64,000 nucleotides of DNA from Imhoffiella purpurea. Its GTDB lineage: Bacteria; Pseudomonadota; Gammaproteobacteria; Chromatiales; Chromatiaceae. A program made the translations under genes and the position numbers. The DNA is taken from contig NZ_AONC01000015.1 of the NCBI RefSeq assembly GCF_000585215.1, positions 31,206 through 95,205 of the forward strand, written 5' to 3'. Below the pieces are notes generated by a model. The model did not search any database, had not been told where the DNA came from, and was given only the letters and a program-made list of their open reading frames with translations. Below, piece after piece: positions 49,876 through 59,185 of this stretch. The first letter of the stretch is position 1. Every line of letters begins with the position of its first letter.

Positions 49876-52800
49876 CCGTTCTCCAGGGGGCGTGTTGCGG
49901 CGTCACGTCGCGCGCGCCGGGCGGCGAGGCGCTCCTGCGTGCCGATGACGAAGACGAAGAAGGCCGGCACGAAGAACACCGCCAGCAGGGTGCCGCTGAG
50001 CATGCCGCCGAACACCCCGGTGCCGATGGCATGCTGGGTCTCCGCGCTGGCGCCGCTGGCGAGCATCAGCGGCACCACGCCGAGGGTGAAGGCCAGCGAG
50101 GTCATCAGGATCGGCCGCAGGCGCAGGCGCGCGGCGCTCGCTGCGGCGTCGATCAGCGTGCGCCCATCGGCATGCAGCTGGCGGGCGAACTCGACGATGA
50201 GGATGGCGTTCTTCGCCGACAGGCCGATGATGGTGATCATCCCCACCTTGAAGAACAGGTCGTTGGGCATGCCGCGCAGCATCACCGCCGCCACCGCGCC
50301 GAGCAGACCCAGGGGCACCACCAGCATCACCGACAGCGGGATCGACCAGCTCTCGTACAGCGCCGCCAGCACCAGGAACACCACCAGTGCCGACAGCAGC
50401 ATCAGCAGCGGTGCCTGTGCCGCCGACTGGCGCTCCTGCAGCGACTGTCCCGTCCAGGCCACGGCAAAGCCTTGCGGCAACTGCGCCACCAGGCGTTCCA
50501 TCTCGGCCATCGCCGCGCCGCTGGAAACGCCCGGCGCGGGGCCTCCGGCGATACGCACGGCCGGAAAGCCCTGGAAGCGCATCATCTGCTGCGGCGACTC
50601 GCTCCACACCGGCGTCACCACCTCGCGCAGCGGTAGCATGCCGCCGCTGGCATTGCGCACGCGCAGGCCGAGCACATCGTCCAGCTGCATGCGCGCCGGG
50701 GCGTCGGCCTGCAGGATGACCTGCTGCATGCGCCCGGCATTGGGGAAGTCGTTGACGTACAGCGAGCCCATGGCCGCCGACAGGGTGCTGCTCACGGCGG
50801 TGAAGGAGAGACCCATGGCCTCGGCCTTTTGCCGGTCGATCTCCAGGCGGATGCTCTCGCCAGGGGGCAGACCATCCGGATAGACGTCGCTGACCACCTT
50901 GCTCTGCGCCGCCAGTTCCAGCAGTTGCGCCTGCGCGGCGAGCAGCGCGGCCTCGCCCCGGTTGGCCCGGTCCTGCAGTAAAAGGGTGAAGCCGGACGAG
51001 GTGCCCAGCTCGTCGATGGCCGGCGGCATCAGGCTCATCACCGTGCCCTCGACGGTGTCGGCCATGGCCTGCTGCGCCAGCTCTGCTTCTTCGGCGGCGG
51101 TGGCGCCATGACGCTGATCCCAGTCCTTGAGCATGGTGAAGGCCATGGCCGCATTGGGGCCGGAGCCGGAGAAGCTGAAGCCCAGTACCACCAGGTTGGC
51201 GTCCAGCGCCGGACGCGAGGCGACATGTGCCTCGAAGGACTTGACCACGTCCAGCGTGCGCTCGCTGGTGGCGCCGGTAGGCAACTGAATGGAGGTCATG
51301 AAGTAGCCCTGATCCTCCTCGGGCAGAAAGGACGACGGCAACTGCGTGGCGGCGATGACCAGCACCGCGCAGATCGCCACGTACATCGCCATCATCCGCC
51401 CGCTGCGACCGGCCAGGCGGGCCACGCGCGTGCCGTATCCCGCCGTGAAGCGCTCGAAGCCACGGTTGAAGGCACCGAGGAAGCCGCGCTTCTCGTGGAG
51501 GTCAGCGCTGACCGGACGCAGCAGGGTGGCGCACAGCGCCGGCGTCAGGCTCAGGGCGAGGAAGGCCGAGAACAGGATCGACACCGCCATCGACAGGGTG
51601 AACTGCTGGTAGATCACCCCCACCGAACCGCTGCCGAAGGCCATGGGGATGAACACGGCGGTGAGCACCAGGGTGATGCCGAGGATCGCGCCGGTGATTT
51701 CCCGCATCGCCCGCGCGGTCGCCTCCCGTGGGGAGAGCCCCTGGGTGGCCATCAGCCGCTCGACGTTTTCCACCACTACGATGGCGTCGTCGACGATGAT
51801 GCCGATGGCCAGCACCATGCCGAACATGGTCAGGGAGTTGATCGAGAAGCCGGCCAGCAGCATCACCGCGAAGGTGCCGAGCAGCGCGATGGGCGCGACG
51901 ATGGCCGGGATCAGCGTGTAGCGCAGGTTCTGCAGGAACAGGTACATCACCAGGAACACCAGCGCCATGGCCTCGAACAGGGTGTAGATCACCTTCTCGA
52001 TAGAGACCTTGACGAAGGGCGCGGTGTCGAACGGCACCGAGTAGGCCATGCCCGCCGGCAGGGTCGGCGCCAGCTCGGCCAGGCGCGCGCGCACGGCGGC
52101 GGCGGTGCGCACCGCGTTGGCGCCGGGCGAGAGCTGGATCGCGGCGCTGGTCGCCGCCACGCCGTTCTCGCGGTTGGAAAAGCCGTAGGACTCTGCGCCC
52201 AGCTCGACCCGTGCCACATCACCAAGCACCACCTTCGCCCCATCGGCGTCGGCACGCAGGACGACGGCGGCGAACTCCGCCGGCGTGGTCAGTTGTCCCT
52301 GCACGGTCAGCGGCACGGTCAGGCGCTGGCCCGGCAGCGCCGGTTCGTCGCCGATCCGCCCGGGCGCGATCTGCGCGTTCTGCTGCTCGATCGCCTGGGC
52401 CAGCTCGTCCATGGTCAGGCCATAGGCCGTGAGCTTGTTCGGGTCGACCCAGATGCGCATGGCCTGCTCGGCGCCGAACAGCTGCACACGGCCCACGCCG
52501 TCGATGCGGCGCAGCTCCTGGACGATATTGCGCGCGAAGTAGTCGTTCAGCGCGACCTCGTCGAACTGTCCGTTGGGCGAGGTCATGCCGACCATCATCA
52601 GGAAGCTGGAGGCGGCGGACTCCACCTGCAGGCCGTTCTGGCGCACCGCCTGGGGCAGCCGCGGCTCGATCGCTTTGATGCGGTTCTGAACGTCCACCTG
52701 GGCCATCTCGGCGTCGGTGCCCGGCTTGAAGGTGGCGGTGATCTGCGCGCTGCCCGAGGTGTCGACCGAGGATTCGAAGTACAGCAGGTTTTTCACCCCC

Positions 52801-53009
52801 GAGAGCTCGCGCTCGATCTGGCTCACCACCGAGTCGTCGAGGGTCTGTGGGGTGGCCCCCGGATAGGTGGCGTAAAGGGTCACCGTCGGCGGCGCCACCG
52901 AGGGGTAGCGGGCGATGGGCAACTGCGGGATGGCGATGACGCCGGCCAGCACGATGAACAGGGCGATCACCCAGGCGAACACCGGGCGGTTGATGAAAAA
53001 CTGCGGCAT
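49872..53009 (-). CDS. RND multidrug efflux pump, HAE1 family (AcrB/MexB/AdeB type)
   Basis: The inner-membrane proton/drug antiporter has 1045 aa. It begins MPQFFINRPVFAWVIALFI, has twelve expected helices and two large periplasmic loops, and carries the proton-relay aspartates in GIIVDDAIVVVENVER. GGAG lies eight bases ahead of ATG 53009; an upstream in-frame start at 53096 would overlap the adaptor gene region. It sits between adaptor and channel genes in one operon. Confidence 0.94.
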   Translation of the reverse strand: MPQFFINRPVFAWVIALFIVLAGVIAIPQLPIARYPSVAPPTVTLYATYPGATPQTLDDSVVSQIERELSGVKNLLYFESSVDTSGSAQITATFKPGTDAEMAQVDVQNRIKAIEPRLPQAVRQNGLQVESAASSFLMMVGMTSPNGQFDEVALNDYFARNIVQELRRIDGVGRVQLFGAEQAMRIWVDPNKLTAYGLTMDELAQAIEQQNAQIAPGRIGDEPALPGQRLTVPLTVQGQLTTPAEFAAVVLRADADGAKVVLGDVARVELGAESYGFSNRENGVAATSAAIQLSPGANAVRTAAAVRARLAELAPTLPAGMAYSVPFDTAPFVKVSIEKVIYTLFEAMALVFLVMYLFLQNLRYTLIPAIVAPIALLGTFAVMLLAGFSINSLTMFGMVLAIGIIVDDAIVVVENVERLMATQGLSPREATARAMREITGAILGITLVLTAVFIPMAFGSGSVGVIYQQFTLSMAVSILFSAFLALSLTPALCATLLRPVSADLHEKRGFLGAFNRGFERFTAGYGTRVARLAGRSGRMMAMYVAICAVLVIAATQLPSSFLPEEDQGYFMTSIQLPTGATSERTLDVVKSFEAHVASRPALDANLVVLGFSFSGSGPNAAMAFTMLKDWDQRHGATAAEEAELAQQAMADTVEGTVMSLMPPAIDELGTSSGFTLLLQDRANRGEAALLAAQAQLLELAAQSKVVSDVYPDGLPPGESIRLEIDRQKAEAMGLSFTAVSSTLSAAMGSLYVNDFPNAGRMQQVILQADAPARMQLDDVLGLRVRNASGGMLPLREVVTPVWSESPQQMMRFQGFPAVRIAGGPAPGVSSGAAMAEMERLVAQLPQGFAVAWTGQSLQERQSAAQAPLLMLLSALVVFLVLAALYESWSIPLSVMLVVPLGLLGAVAAVMLRGMPNDLFFKVGMITIIGLSAKNAILIVEFARQLHADGRTLIDAAASAARLRLRPILMTSLAFTLGVVPLMLASGASAETQHAIGTGVFGGMLSGTLLAVFFVPAFFVFVIGTQERLAARRARRDAATRPLENG

Positions 53010-53025
53010 GAGGGTTTCTCCGAAC

Positions 53026-54180
53026 TCAGCGCGCGACGGCGCTGAGCTGTTCGCGGGCGGCAGCGGGCTGCCAGGGGCGTGCGGCGACCTGCGCATTCGG
53101 GCTCAAACGCTCGATGCCTTCGATCACCACCTGCTGCCCGGCGCTGAGCCCGGACAACACGCGGTAGCGGCGCGCCACCAGCTCACCGAGCTCGACGGCC
53201 ACCGGCTGCGCCTGGCCCTGCGCATCCAGCACCCACACCCTGGCCTGGCCCGCCGTGCGGGTCACCGCCTGCTGGGGCACGCTCAGGGCATCGGCGTAAT
53301 GCGCACGGGGAATCCGCGCCTGCACGTAGAGGCCGGGCAGCAGGCGACGCTGCGGGTTGTCGACCAGAACGCGCAGCAGCACGTCGCCGGTACCGGCGTC
53401 CACCTCGATGCCGGAGAACAGGATGCGCCCCTGCATGCCCAGGGGCTTGCCGTCGCTTCCAAGGATCTCCACGGTCAGCTCCGGCTTGTCCGAGCCGACC
53501 TGCTGGCGCAGTGTCTCCAGCACCGAGGCGGACTGGCGCACATCGACGTACACCTGGTCGATCTGCTGGATCCTGGCCATGGGCGTGGCATCGGTCGGCG
53601 AGACCAGCGCGCCCTCGCTGACCAGGGCCTGGTCGATCCGCCCGGCGATCGGCGCCTCGACGCTGGCGAACTGCAGGTCTAGCCTGCGCCGCGCCAGCGT
53701 CGCCTTGGCCTGGGCCACGTCGGCGGCGGCCTGGTCACGCAGCGCGACGGCATCGTCATACACCTGGCGGCTGACCGCCTCGGCCCGCATCAGTGGGGTG
53801 AGCCGATTGGTCTGCACGCGCGCCCGCGCCAAGACCGCCTCGGCGCGCTGCAAGGCTGCCGCAGCGCTGTCCACCTCGGCCTCGAACGGCGCCGGGTTGA
53901 TCTGGAACAGCAGGTCACCGGCCTTGATCTCGGCGCCCTGCTCGAACAGACGGCGCTGCACGATGCCGCCGATCTGCGCACGAATCTCGGCGCTGCGCAC
54001 GGCCGCCACGCGACCGGGCAGATCCTCGCTGACCGACAGTTCGCTCGTCTCGAGTATCATCACCGACACCCGAATCGGCGCGGGCGCTTCTTCAGCCTGC
54101 TGCGCCGAATCGCAACCCACCAGGACCAAGACGGCAAGCCCCGCGAGCAGAATGCCCGGATGCCGCTGTTTGATGCACAT
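53026..54180 (-). CDS. RND periplasmic adaptor lipoprotein (AcrA/MexA/AdeA type)
   Basis: The 384-aa membrane-fusion protein has a lipoprotein signal ending LVGC, the lipoyl halves (AEIRAQIGGIVQRRLFEQG and FASVEAPIAGRI) on either side of a helical hairpin, and beta-barrel and membrane-proximal domains to the end. It is the first gene of the operon adaptor-pump-channel and is divergent from the two-component genes, with about 160 bp between. Confidence 0.93.
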   Translation of the reverse strand: MCIKQRHPGILLAGLAVLVLVGCDSAQQAEEAPAPIRVSVMILETSELSVSEDLPGRVAAVRSAEIRAQIGGIVQRRLFEQGAEIKAGDLLFQINPAPFEAEVDSAAAALQRAEAVLARARVQTNRLTPLMRAEAVSRQVYDDAVALRDQAAADVAQAKATLARRRLDLQFASVEAPIAGRIDQALVSEGALVSPTDATPMARIQQIDQVYVDVRQSASVLETLRQQVGSDKPELTVEILGSDGKPLGMQGRILFSGIEVDAGTGDVLLRVLVDNPQRRLLPGLYVQARIPRAHYADALSVPQQAVTRTAGQARVWVLDAQGQAQPVAVELGELVARRYRVLSGLSAGQQVVIEGIERLSPNAQVAARPWQPAAAREQLSAVAR

Positions 54181-54343
54181 CGCCTACTCACCTCGCTGAA
54201 CGGATCTCCCGGACGCGCTGTTTTCGGTCGGGAGGACATCGAAGCGGCAGTCTGGCGCACGGCTGTTGCGAATGATTCGAGGCTTTGTGGAGAAAGCATG
54301 GAGGGCGCGATAAACTTCTGATCCATCGCCAGCGAGCCCGCCC

Positions 54344-55078
54344 ATGTCCGATCCCAACGCGCGCCTCAGCCCTGCTGCCTCGGCCTCGGCATTGGTACTG
54401 ATCGCCGAGGACGAGGCCGAGATCGCCGACATCCTCATCGCCTACCTGCAGCGCAGCGGGCTGCGCACCCAGCACGCCACCGACGGCCACCAGGCATTGG
54501 CCCTGCACCGGACGCTCAAGCCGGATCTGGTCCTGCTCGACGTGCTGATGCCGCAACTCGACGGCTGGAAGGTGCTCAGCGACATCCGTTCGCGCAGCGA
54601 CACGCCGGTGATCATGCTCACCGCGCTCGATCAGGACATCGACAAGCTGATGGGGCTGCGCCTGGGGGCCGACGACTACGTGGTCAAACCCTTCAACCCG
54701 GCCGAGGTGGTGGCGCGGGTGCAGGCGGTGCTGCGGCGCACACGCGCGAGCGCGCCCGCCGCCCCGCAGGTGCTGCGCGTCGGCCCGTTCCAGATCGACC
54801 TCGACAGCCATGAAGCCAGCGTGCTTCGTCATGGCCAGCCGCAGACGCTGGAGCTGACGCTGACCGAGTTCAAACTGCTCGCCTGTCTGATGCGTGCGCC
54901 GAAACGGGCGTTCAGCCGCGCGGAGCTGCTGGTCGACTGCCTGCCCGAAGGCGATACCCAGGAGCGCACCGTCGACAGCCACATCAGCAAGCTGCGCAAG
55001 AAACTCGAGGCCCTGGACATCCGGGGCGTACCGAGCAGCGTCTGGGGCGTGGGCTATCGCTTCGGCGGCGATCCATGA
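54344..55078 (+). CDS. OmpR-family response regulator (BaeR/AdeR-like)
   Basis: The 244-aa regulator has a receiver (AEDEAEIADIL, phospho-acceptor in LLDVLMPQLDGW, lysine in VVKPFNP) and a winged-helix DNA-binding domain (LTLTEFKLLACLMRAPKRAF, TVDSHISKLRKKLE, GVGYRF). It overlaps the kinase gene by four bases and is divergent from the efflux operon, the arrangement of adeRS/adeABC. It probably controls that operon. Confidence 0.92.
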   Translation: MSDPNARLSPAASASALVLIAEDEAEIADILIAYLQRSGLRTQHATDGHQALALHRTLKPDLVLLDVLMPQLDGWKVLSDIRSRSDTPVIMLTALDQDIDKLMGLRLGADDYVVKPFNPAEVVARVQAVLRRTRASAPAAPQVLRVGPFQIDLDSHEASVLRHGQPQTLELTLTEFKLLACLMRAPKRAFSRAELLVDCLPEGDTQERTVDSHISKLRKKLEALDIRGVPSSVWGVGYRFGGDP

Positions 55079-56169
55079 AGCGCGCGCCGGGCCTGCGCAG
55101 TCAGATCGTCCAGTCTCTGGCCGTCATGGCGCTGGGCATCATCCTGATCTCGGTATTCGGCTCCTACGTCTTCTATGCCGTCGCCGTGACCTACCTGCCG
55201 GGCACCATTTCCGAAACCTGGATGCCCTCGCGGGTTGAGATGGTCTGGATCGTCGGGACCATCGTCGCCGCGCTCGGCATGGCGGTGTTCGTCGCCATCC
55301 GCCTGTCGCGGCGCCTCATCACGCCGCTCAACTCGGTGGCGCACAGCCTGCGCGAGGTGGCCCAGGGCCGGCTCGACGCCCGGGCGCGGATGGACGAGCG
55401 GGCGATGGGCGAAACGGCGCAGCTGGTGCGCGACTTCAACGCCATGGCCGAGCGCCTGCAGGGCATGACCCGCGAGCGCGAGTTCTGGAACGCCGCCATC
55501 GCCCATGAACTGCGCACGCCGGTCACCATTCTGCGCGGGCGTCTGCAGGGTCTCGCGGAAGGCGTCTTCAGCCCCAGCAACGAGATCTTCGAGGGTCTGC
55601 TGCGCCAGGTGGAAGGTCTGAGCCGCCTGATCGAGGACCTGCGCGTACTCAGCCTCAAGGACAGCGGTCATCTGGAGCTGCAGCGAGACAAGGTCAGACT
55701 GGCCGAGGAGCTGCGTACCGTGATCCAGGTCTTCGCGACGGCGCTGTCCGCGCGAGGGTTCGTCTTGCAGCAGGCGCTCGATACCGGACTGCGGCCGGAC
55801 TGCGATCCGGTTCGTATGCGCCAGGCCCTGATGGCACTGCTGGAAAACGCGCTACAGCATGCCGATCCAGGCATCCTGACCGTGCGCCTCGAGGAGTCGG
55901 AGGGTCGGTACTGCCTGAGCGTGGAAGATGAAGGCCCGGGTATCGCCAGCGAGGCCGCGGCCGACGTATTCGAGGCATTTCGTCGAGGCGATCCGTCGCG
56001 CTCGCGCAAACATGGCGGCAGCGGCCTGGGTCTGGCCGTGGTCAAGGCCATTGCAGAGGCGCATGGCGGTCATGCGGTTTGCCGATCGTCCGCTCGCGGG
56101 GGGAGTTCATTCGCAATCTCCTGGCCGATTCGAGATCGTTCCAAACCCCGCCCAGAACGGGATGGGTAA
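55075..56169 (+). CDS. Sensor histidine kinase (BaeS/AdeS-like) with IS-derived C-terminus
   Basis: The 364-aa kinase has two N-terminal helices, a HAMP domain (SRRLITPLNSVAHSLREVA), the H-box AIAHELRTPVTIL, an N-box (ALLENALQHA) and G-boxes (DEGPGI, GGSGLGLAVVKAI). The catalytic core is complete. The last nine or so residues (after AISWPIRDRS) are read from sequence that matches the left end of the IS630 element at 62518, so the natural C-terminus has been replaced. Confidence 0.9.
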   Translation: MKRAPGLRSQIVQSLAVMALGIILISVFGSYVFYAVAVTYLPGTISETWMPSRVEMVWIVGTIVAALGMAVFVAIRLSRRLITPLNSVAHSLREVAQGRLDARARMDERAMGETAQLVRDFNAMAERLQGMTREREFWNAAIAHELRTPVTILRGRLQGLAEGVFSPSNEIFEGLLRQVEGLSRLIEDLRVLSLKDSGHLELQRDKVRLAEELRTVIQVFATALSARGFVLQQALDTGLRPDCDPVRMRQALMALLENALQHADPGILTVRLEESEGRYCLSVEDEGPGIASEAAADVFEAFRRGDPSRSRKHGGSGLGLAVVKAIAEAHGGHAVCRSSARGGSSFAISWPIRDRSKPRPERDG

Positions 56170-56185
56170 TTTCCATGGTCCGCTG
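56144..56185 (+). mobile_element. Solo end of an IS630-type element
   Basis: From AACCCCG at 56144 to CGCTG at 56185, 36 of 42 bases equal the left end of the IS element at 62518-62559. No transposase follows. The fragment overlaps the 3' end of the histidine kinase and marks the right border of the efflux gene block, pointing to a past insertion and deletion. Confidence 0.75.
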
Positions 56186-56334
56186 AAGCCGGGCAGGTGA
56201 CCAGCGTTCTCGTCCTCTACTGGGCGGGGAGATGCGACAATAGGGGACATTCTGCTGACGCGCGTGCGCGGAACGGAGGCGGTTCCTCCGTGCCGAGACC
56301 TGGATGCGCCAACCCGAGCCGTCACGACCTGCCC

Positions 56335-57159
56335 ATGCCCATATCGACGCCCCCGAAGTCCCTTCTCGCCGCTTGCCTGCTCGTTTCAGCCCAAGCCTCC
56401 GCCGACTGGCGTCTCGTCTGGGGTGACGAATTCGAGTACGAGGGGCCGCCCGACGAGGAGAAATGGAACATCGAGAACTGGCCGCCGCGCCGGGTGAACA
56501 ACGAGCTGCAGTCCTATACGGACGGTCCGGAAAACGTTCGGGTCGAGGACGGAACGCTGGTCATCGAGGCCCATGGGGACCCGGACGAGGAGGGCGTGTT
56601 CACATCTGCGAGAATCCACTCGCAGAGCATGGGGGCCTCGACCTACGGGCGCTTCGAGGCGCGCATCCGCTTTCCGGACGCCCGGGGGACCTGGTCCGCC
56701 TTCTGGCTGATGCCGACCGATCCGAGCCTCTACGGCTGGAACGAGGAGGAGGGCTGGTACTGGCCCAACTGCGGCGAGATCGACATCGTCGAGCACGTCG
56801 GCTACGAGCCCGAGGTCGTCCATGCCTCCGTTCACAGCAAGGGCGCCTATTTCAAGAACGGCAATCAGCGCACCGACCAAATCGCCATTCCGGATGCCGC
56901 CGACGGCTATCATCTCTACGCGGTCGAGTGGTTCGAGGACTCCATGGAGTTCTTCGTCGACGATCTGAGCTTCTTCCGCGTCGACAATGACGGCCAGGGC
57001 TGGGAATGGTGGCCGTTCGACCATGAGTTCTACGTCATCCTGAATCTCGCCGTCGGCGGCAGCTGGGGCGGGCGGCAGGGGGTCGACGTCGATGCCTTTC
57101 CCCAGCGGATGCTGGTCGATTACGTTCGGATATCGGAGTACGAGGAGCCGATCGAATAA
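56335..57159 (+). CDS. Secreted glycoside hydrolase family 16 (beta-glucanase type)
   Basis: The 274-aa enzyme has a signal peptide ending around AQASA. The GH16 catalytic motif EIDIVEH (ExDxxE) sits in NCGEIDIVEHVGYEP. Supporting blocks are YGRFEARIRFPDARGTWSAFW near the middle and FYVILNLAVGGSWGG near the end. Family members cleave beta-1,3- or mixed-linkage glucans, agar or carrageenan; the substrate is not clear, with laminarinase-like the best guess. ATG 56335 was chosen because the signal peptide then lies at the N-terminus. Confidence 0.9.
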   Translation: MPISTPPKSLLAACLLVSAQASADWRLVWGDEFEYEGPPDEEKWNIENWPPRRVNNELQSYTDGPENVRVEDGTLVIEAHGDPDEEGVFTSARIHSQSMGASTYGRFEARIRFPDARGTWSAFWLMPTDPSLYGWNEEEGWYWPNCGEIDIVEHVGYEPEVVHASVHSKGAYFKNGNQRTDQIAIPDAADGYHLYAVEWFEDSMEFFVDDLSFFRVDNDGQGWEWWPFDHEFYVILNLAVGGSWGGRQGVDVDAFPQRMLVDYVRISEYEEPIE

Positions 57160-57417
57160 TTGGGTTCGGCGCCGGATTCGCGAACGCGTTCCGCTGGGAT
57201 TTCGACGGGTGCTTCTCGATGACCGCTGACCGGGATCGAGATGGCTGCTATGGTGAGCCATTGCAGCGGCGTCTTCGTCATCCGAGGCGCCGATCTGTCG
57301 ACGGGGGATTTTGAGGATTGGATAGGATTTTCAGGTGGCGCTGTTGTGTCGCGTCGTCCCAGCTCGTAGGATCAGCACAGCAGTCACCTCCCTACGATGG
57401 GGAAACAGGAGTCAATT

Positions 57418-58509
57418 ATGGAAGGCCAGGCGGCCCAGCGACAGCCTCTTCGCTTCACCATCTTCTACCAGATACTCCTCGCCATGTGCGTCGTTTCGAC
57501 GATTCCCATTGCCGGGCTCTGGTATATCAGCGTTCATGAGTCCAGGCAGGTCTGGGACTCGATCGTTTCGCACGATCTGAACCAGAGCGCCGAGACGCTG
57601 GGGCGCAGCGTCGAGGAATGGACCTCGATGAACCTGCGGCTCCTCGATCAGAATGCCAAGGTTCCCGCGATTCGCAGCATGGATGACAGCCTCCAGGATC
57701 CCGTTCTGAAGTCGATCTCGGACACCTACGACTGGATCTACCTCGCCTTCACGGTGTCGCCCGACGGCAAGAATGTCGGACGGAGCGACGGAAAGCCGCA
57801 GACCTTCTACGGTGATCGCGCCTACTTCAAGCAGATCATGGGGGGTGCAGCCGTCGGTCAGCAGGTCGCGCTCGGCAAGACCTCGAAGAAGCCGGCCTTC
57901 ATGCTGGCCAGGCCGATACTCTCGGACGCCTCGGAGACCCAAGGCGTCATCGCGATCGCCATGACCCTGGAGGATCTGTCCAACACCATCACCAAGACCC
58001 GTATCGGCAAGACGGGTTACGCGATCCTGCTGGACGAGAACGACCGTCTCATCGCCCACGGCGGAGGCGGGGTCACTTCCGAGCTGCAGGATTTCGGCAA
58101 CCATCCTGCCGCGCATCTGCAGTCGCGGCCGGGCGACCCGCCATTCGTGTTCGAACTGGATGGAAGACGCTTCGTCGCCGTGACCAGGGTGCTGGACCAC
58201 GGATGGAAGTTCATCGTGATGCAGGATGCCCTGGAGGCCTACGAGGCCGCCGATCGGGCTCGGCTGTATTCGTTGATCCTGTTGGCGTCGACCCTGGTCG
58301 GCGTAATCCTCGTGGCCCTGCTGTTGGCCAGGCGATTCAGTGCGCCGATTCGCAGGCTGACCGCCGCCGCCGACGAGATCAGCCGGGGGGGCTTCGAGAC
58401 CGAGATCGGCGAAACGGATCGGGCCGACGAGATCGGCGCCCTGGCGCGCGCCATCGAACGGATGCGCGTCAGTCTTGCGATGGCGCTCAATCGATTGCGC
58501 AACCGGTAG
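57418..58509 (+). CDS. Cache-HAMP sensor protein without an output domain
   Basis: The 363-aa membrane protein has a first helix at about residues 14-37, an extracytoplasmic double-Cache domain (YDWIYLAFTVSPDGKNVGRS, YGDRAYFKQIMGG, GKTGYAILLDENDRLIAHGG), a second helix at about 282-304, and a HAMP domain (RRFSAPIRRLTAAADEISRGG). It ends directly after HAMP, where a receptor or kinase domain would be expected. AGGAG lies six bases ahead of ATG 57418; an ATG at 57397 is the alternative. The next gene starts six bases after the stop. Confidence 0.88.
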   Translation: MEGQAAQRQPLRFTIFYQILLAMCVVSTIPIAGLWYISVHESRQVWDSIVSHDLNQSAETLGRSVEEWTSMNLRLLDQNAKVPAIRSMDDSLQDPVLKSISDTYDWIYLAFTVSPDGKNVGRSDGKPQTFYGDRAYFKQIMGGAAVGQQVALGKTSKKPAFMLARPILSDASETQGVIAIAMTLEDLSNTITKTRIGKTGYAILLDENDRLIAHGGGGVTSELQDFGNHPAAHLQSRPGDPPFVFELDGRRFVAVTRVLDHGWKFIVMQDALEAYEAADRARLYSLILLASTLVGVILVALLLARRFSAPIRRLTAAADEISRGGFETEIGETDRADEIGALARAIERMRVSLAMALNRLRNR

Positions 58510-58515
58510 ACGAGG

Positions 58516-59070
58516 ATGGAAAGCGGATACATCCCCTTTGCCGCGATCGTCGACGAGATTCGACGCTTGGTGCGGCAGCGAGCCACGGGCGCCCTCTTCG
58601 TGACGACGGACGAGAATCGCAGCGCTCAGGTCGCATTGCAGGAGGGCAGGATCGTCTATCTCTATTTCGGCAACAAGGTGGGGGCGAGCGCGCTTCAGCG
58701 CATGGGACAGATCAATGCCGGCCGATATCGTTTCCAAGAAGGGGTGTCCGGCCTGCCTCGCATGGAGCTTCCATCGAACGATGAGATTCTGGGCCAGCTC
58801 GATTCTGCGGTGGACGGACAAGGGGCCGTCGGTTCGAGCCCTGTTTCGGATACCGCCGATACGGGGGCGGTTCTCACCGAGCGACAGAAGGCACTGCTAC
58901 TCGAGTGTCTGGTCGAATTCGTGGGCCCCATCGGCGAGATCCTGTGCGAGGACCATTTCAGGCAATCCTGCAGTTTGAACAAGGCGATCGATTTGCTGGC
59001 GAGTGAGATTCCCTCGGCCGCCCAGGCCAAGCGGTTCCGTGACATGGTGCTGACGAAGCTGGGTCCGTAA
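58516..59070 (+). CDS. Small two-domain protein (DUF4388-like plus DUF8082-like)
   Basis: The 184-aa protein has an N-terminal part like DUF4388/PATAN (RQRATGALFVTTDENRSAQV, LQEGRIVYLYFGNKVGASA) and a C-terminal part (ECLVEFVGPIGEILCEDH) like the DUF8082 module attached to some cyanobacterial and proteobacterial signalling proteins. It has no membrane segment. Placed six bases after the Cache-HAMP gene, it is a likely cytoplasmic partner. Domain names are from memory and moderately sure. Confidence 0.7.
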   Translation: MESGYIPFAAIVDEIRRLVRQRATGALFVTTDENRSAQVALQEGRIVYLYFGNKVGASALQRMGQINAGRYRFQEGVSGLPRMELPSNDEILGQLDSAVDGQGAVGSSPVSDTADTGAVLTERQKALLLECLVEFVGPIGEILCEDHFRQSCSLNKAIDLLASEIPSAAQAKRFRDMVLTKLGP

Positions 59071-59092
59071 CGACCAGGTTCGGATTCCGAAA

Positions 59093-59141
59093 GGGGGCAC
59101 GATCGCATCGCTCGGTGGCGGCCATGTCCGGATCGTCCCCC
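59093..59141. terminator. Imperfect hairpin between convergent genes
   Basis: GGGGGCACGATC (59093-59104) and GATCGTCCCCC (59131-59141) pair with one bulged base. The hairpin lies between the stops of the DUF4388-like gene and the beta-barrel gene. No T-run is present, so the terminator role is tentative. Confidence 0.35.
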
Positions 59142-59185
59142 GCGTCGCGGATCCTTCACGCAAGTGCGGATTTCCGCCGCTCTGC

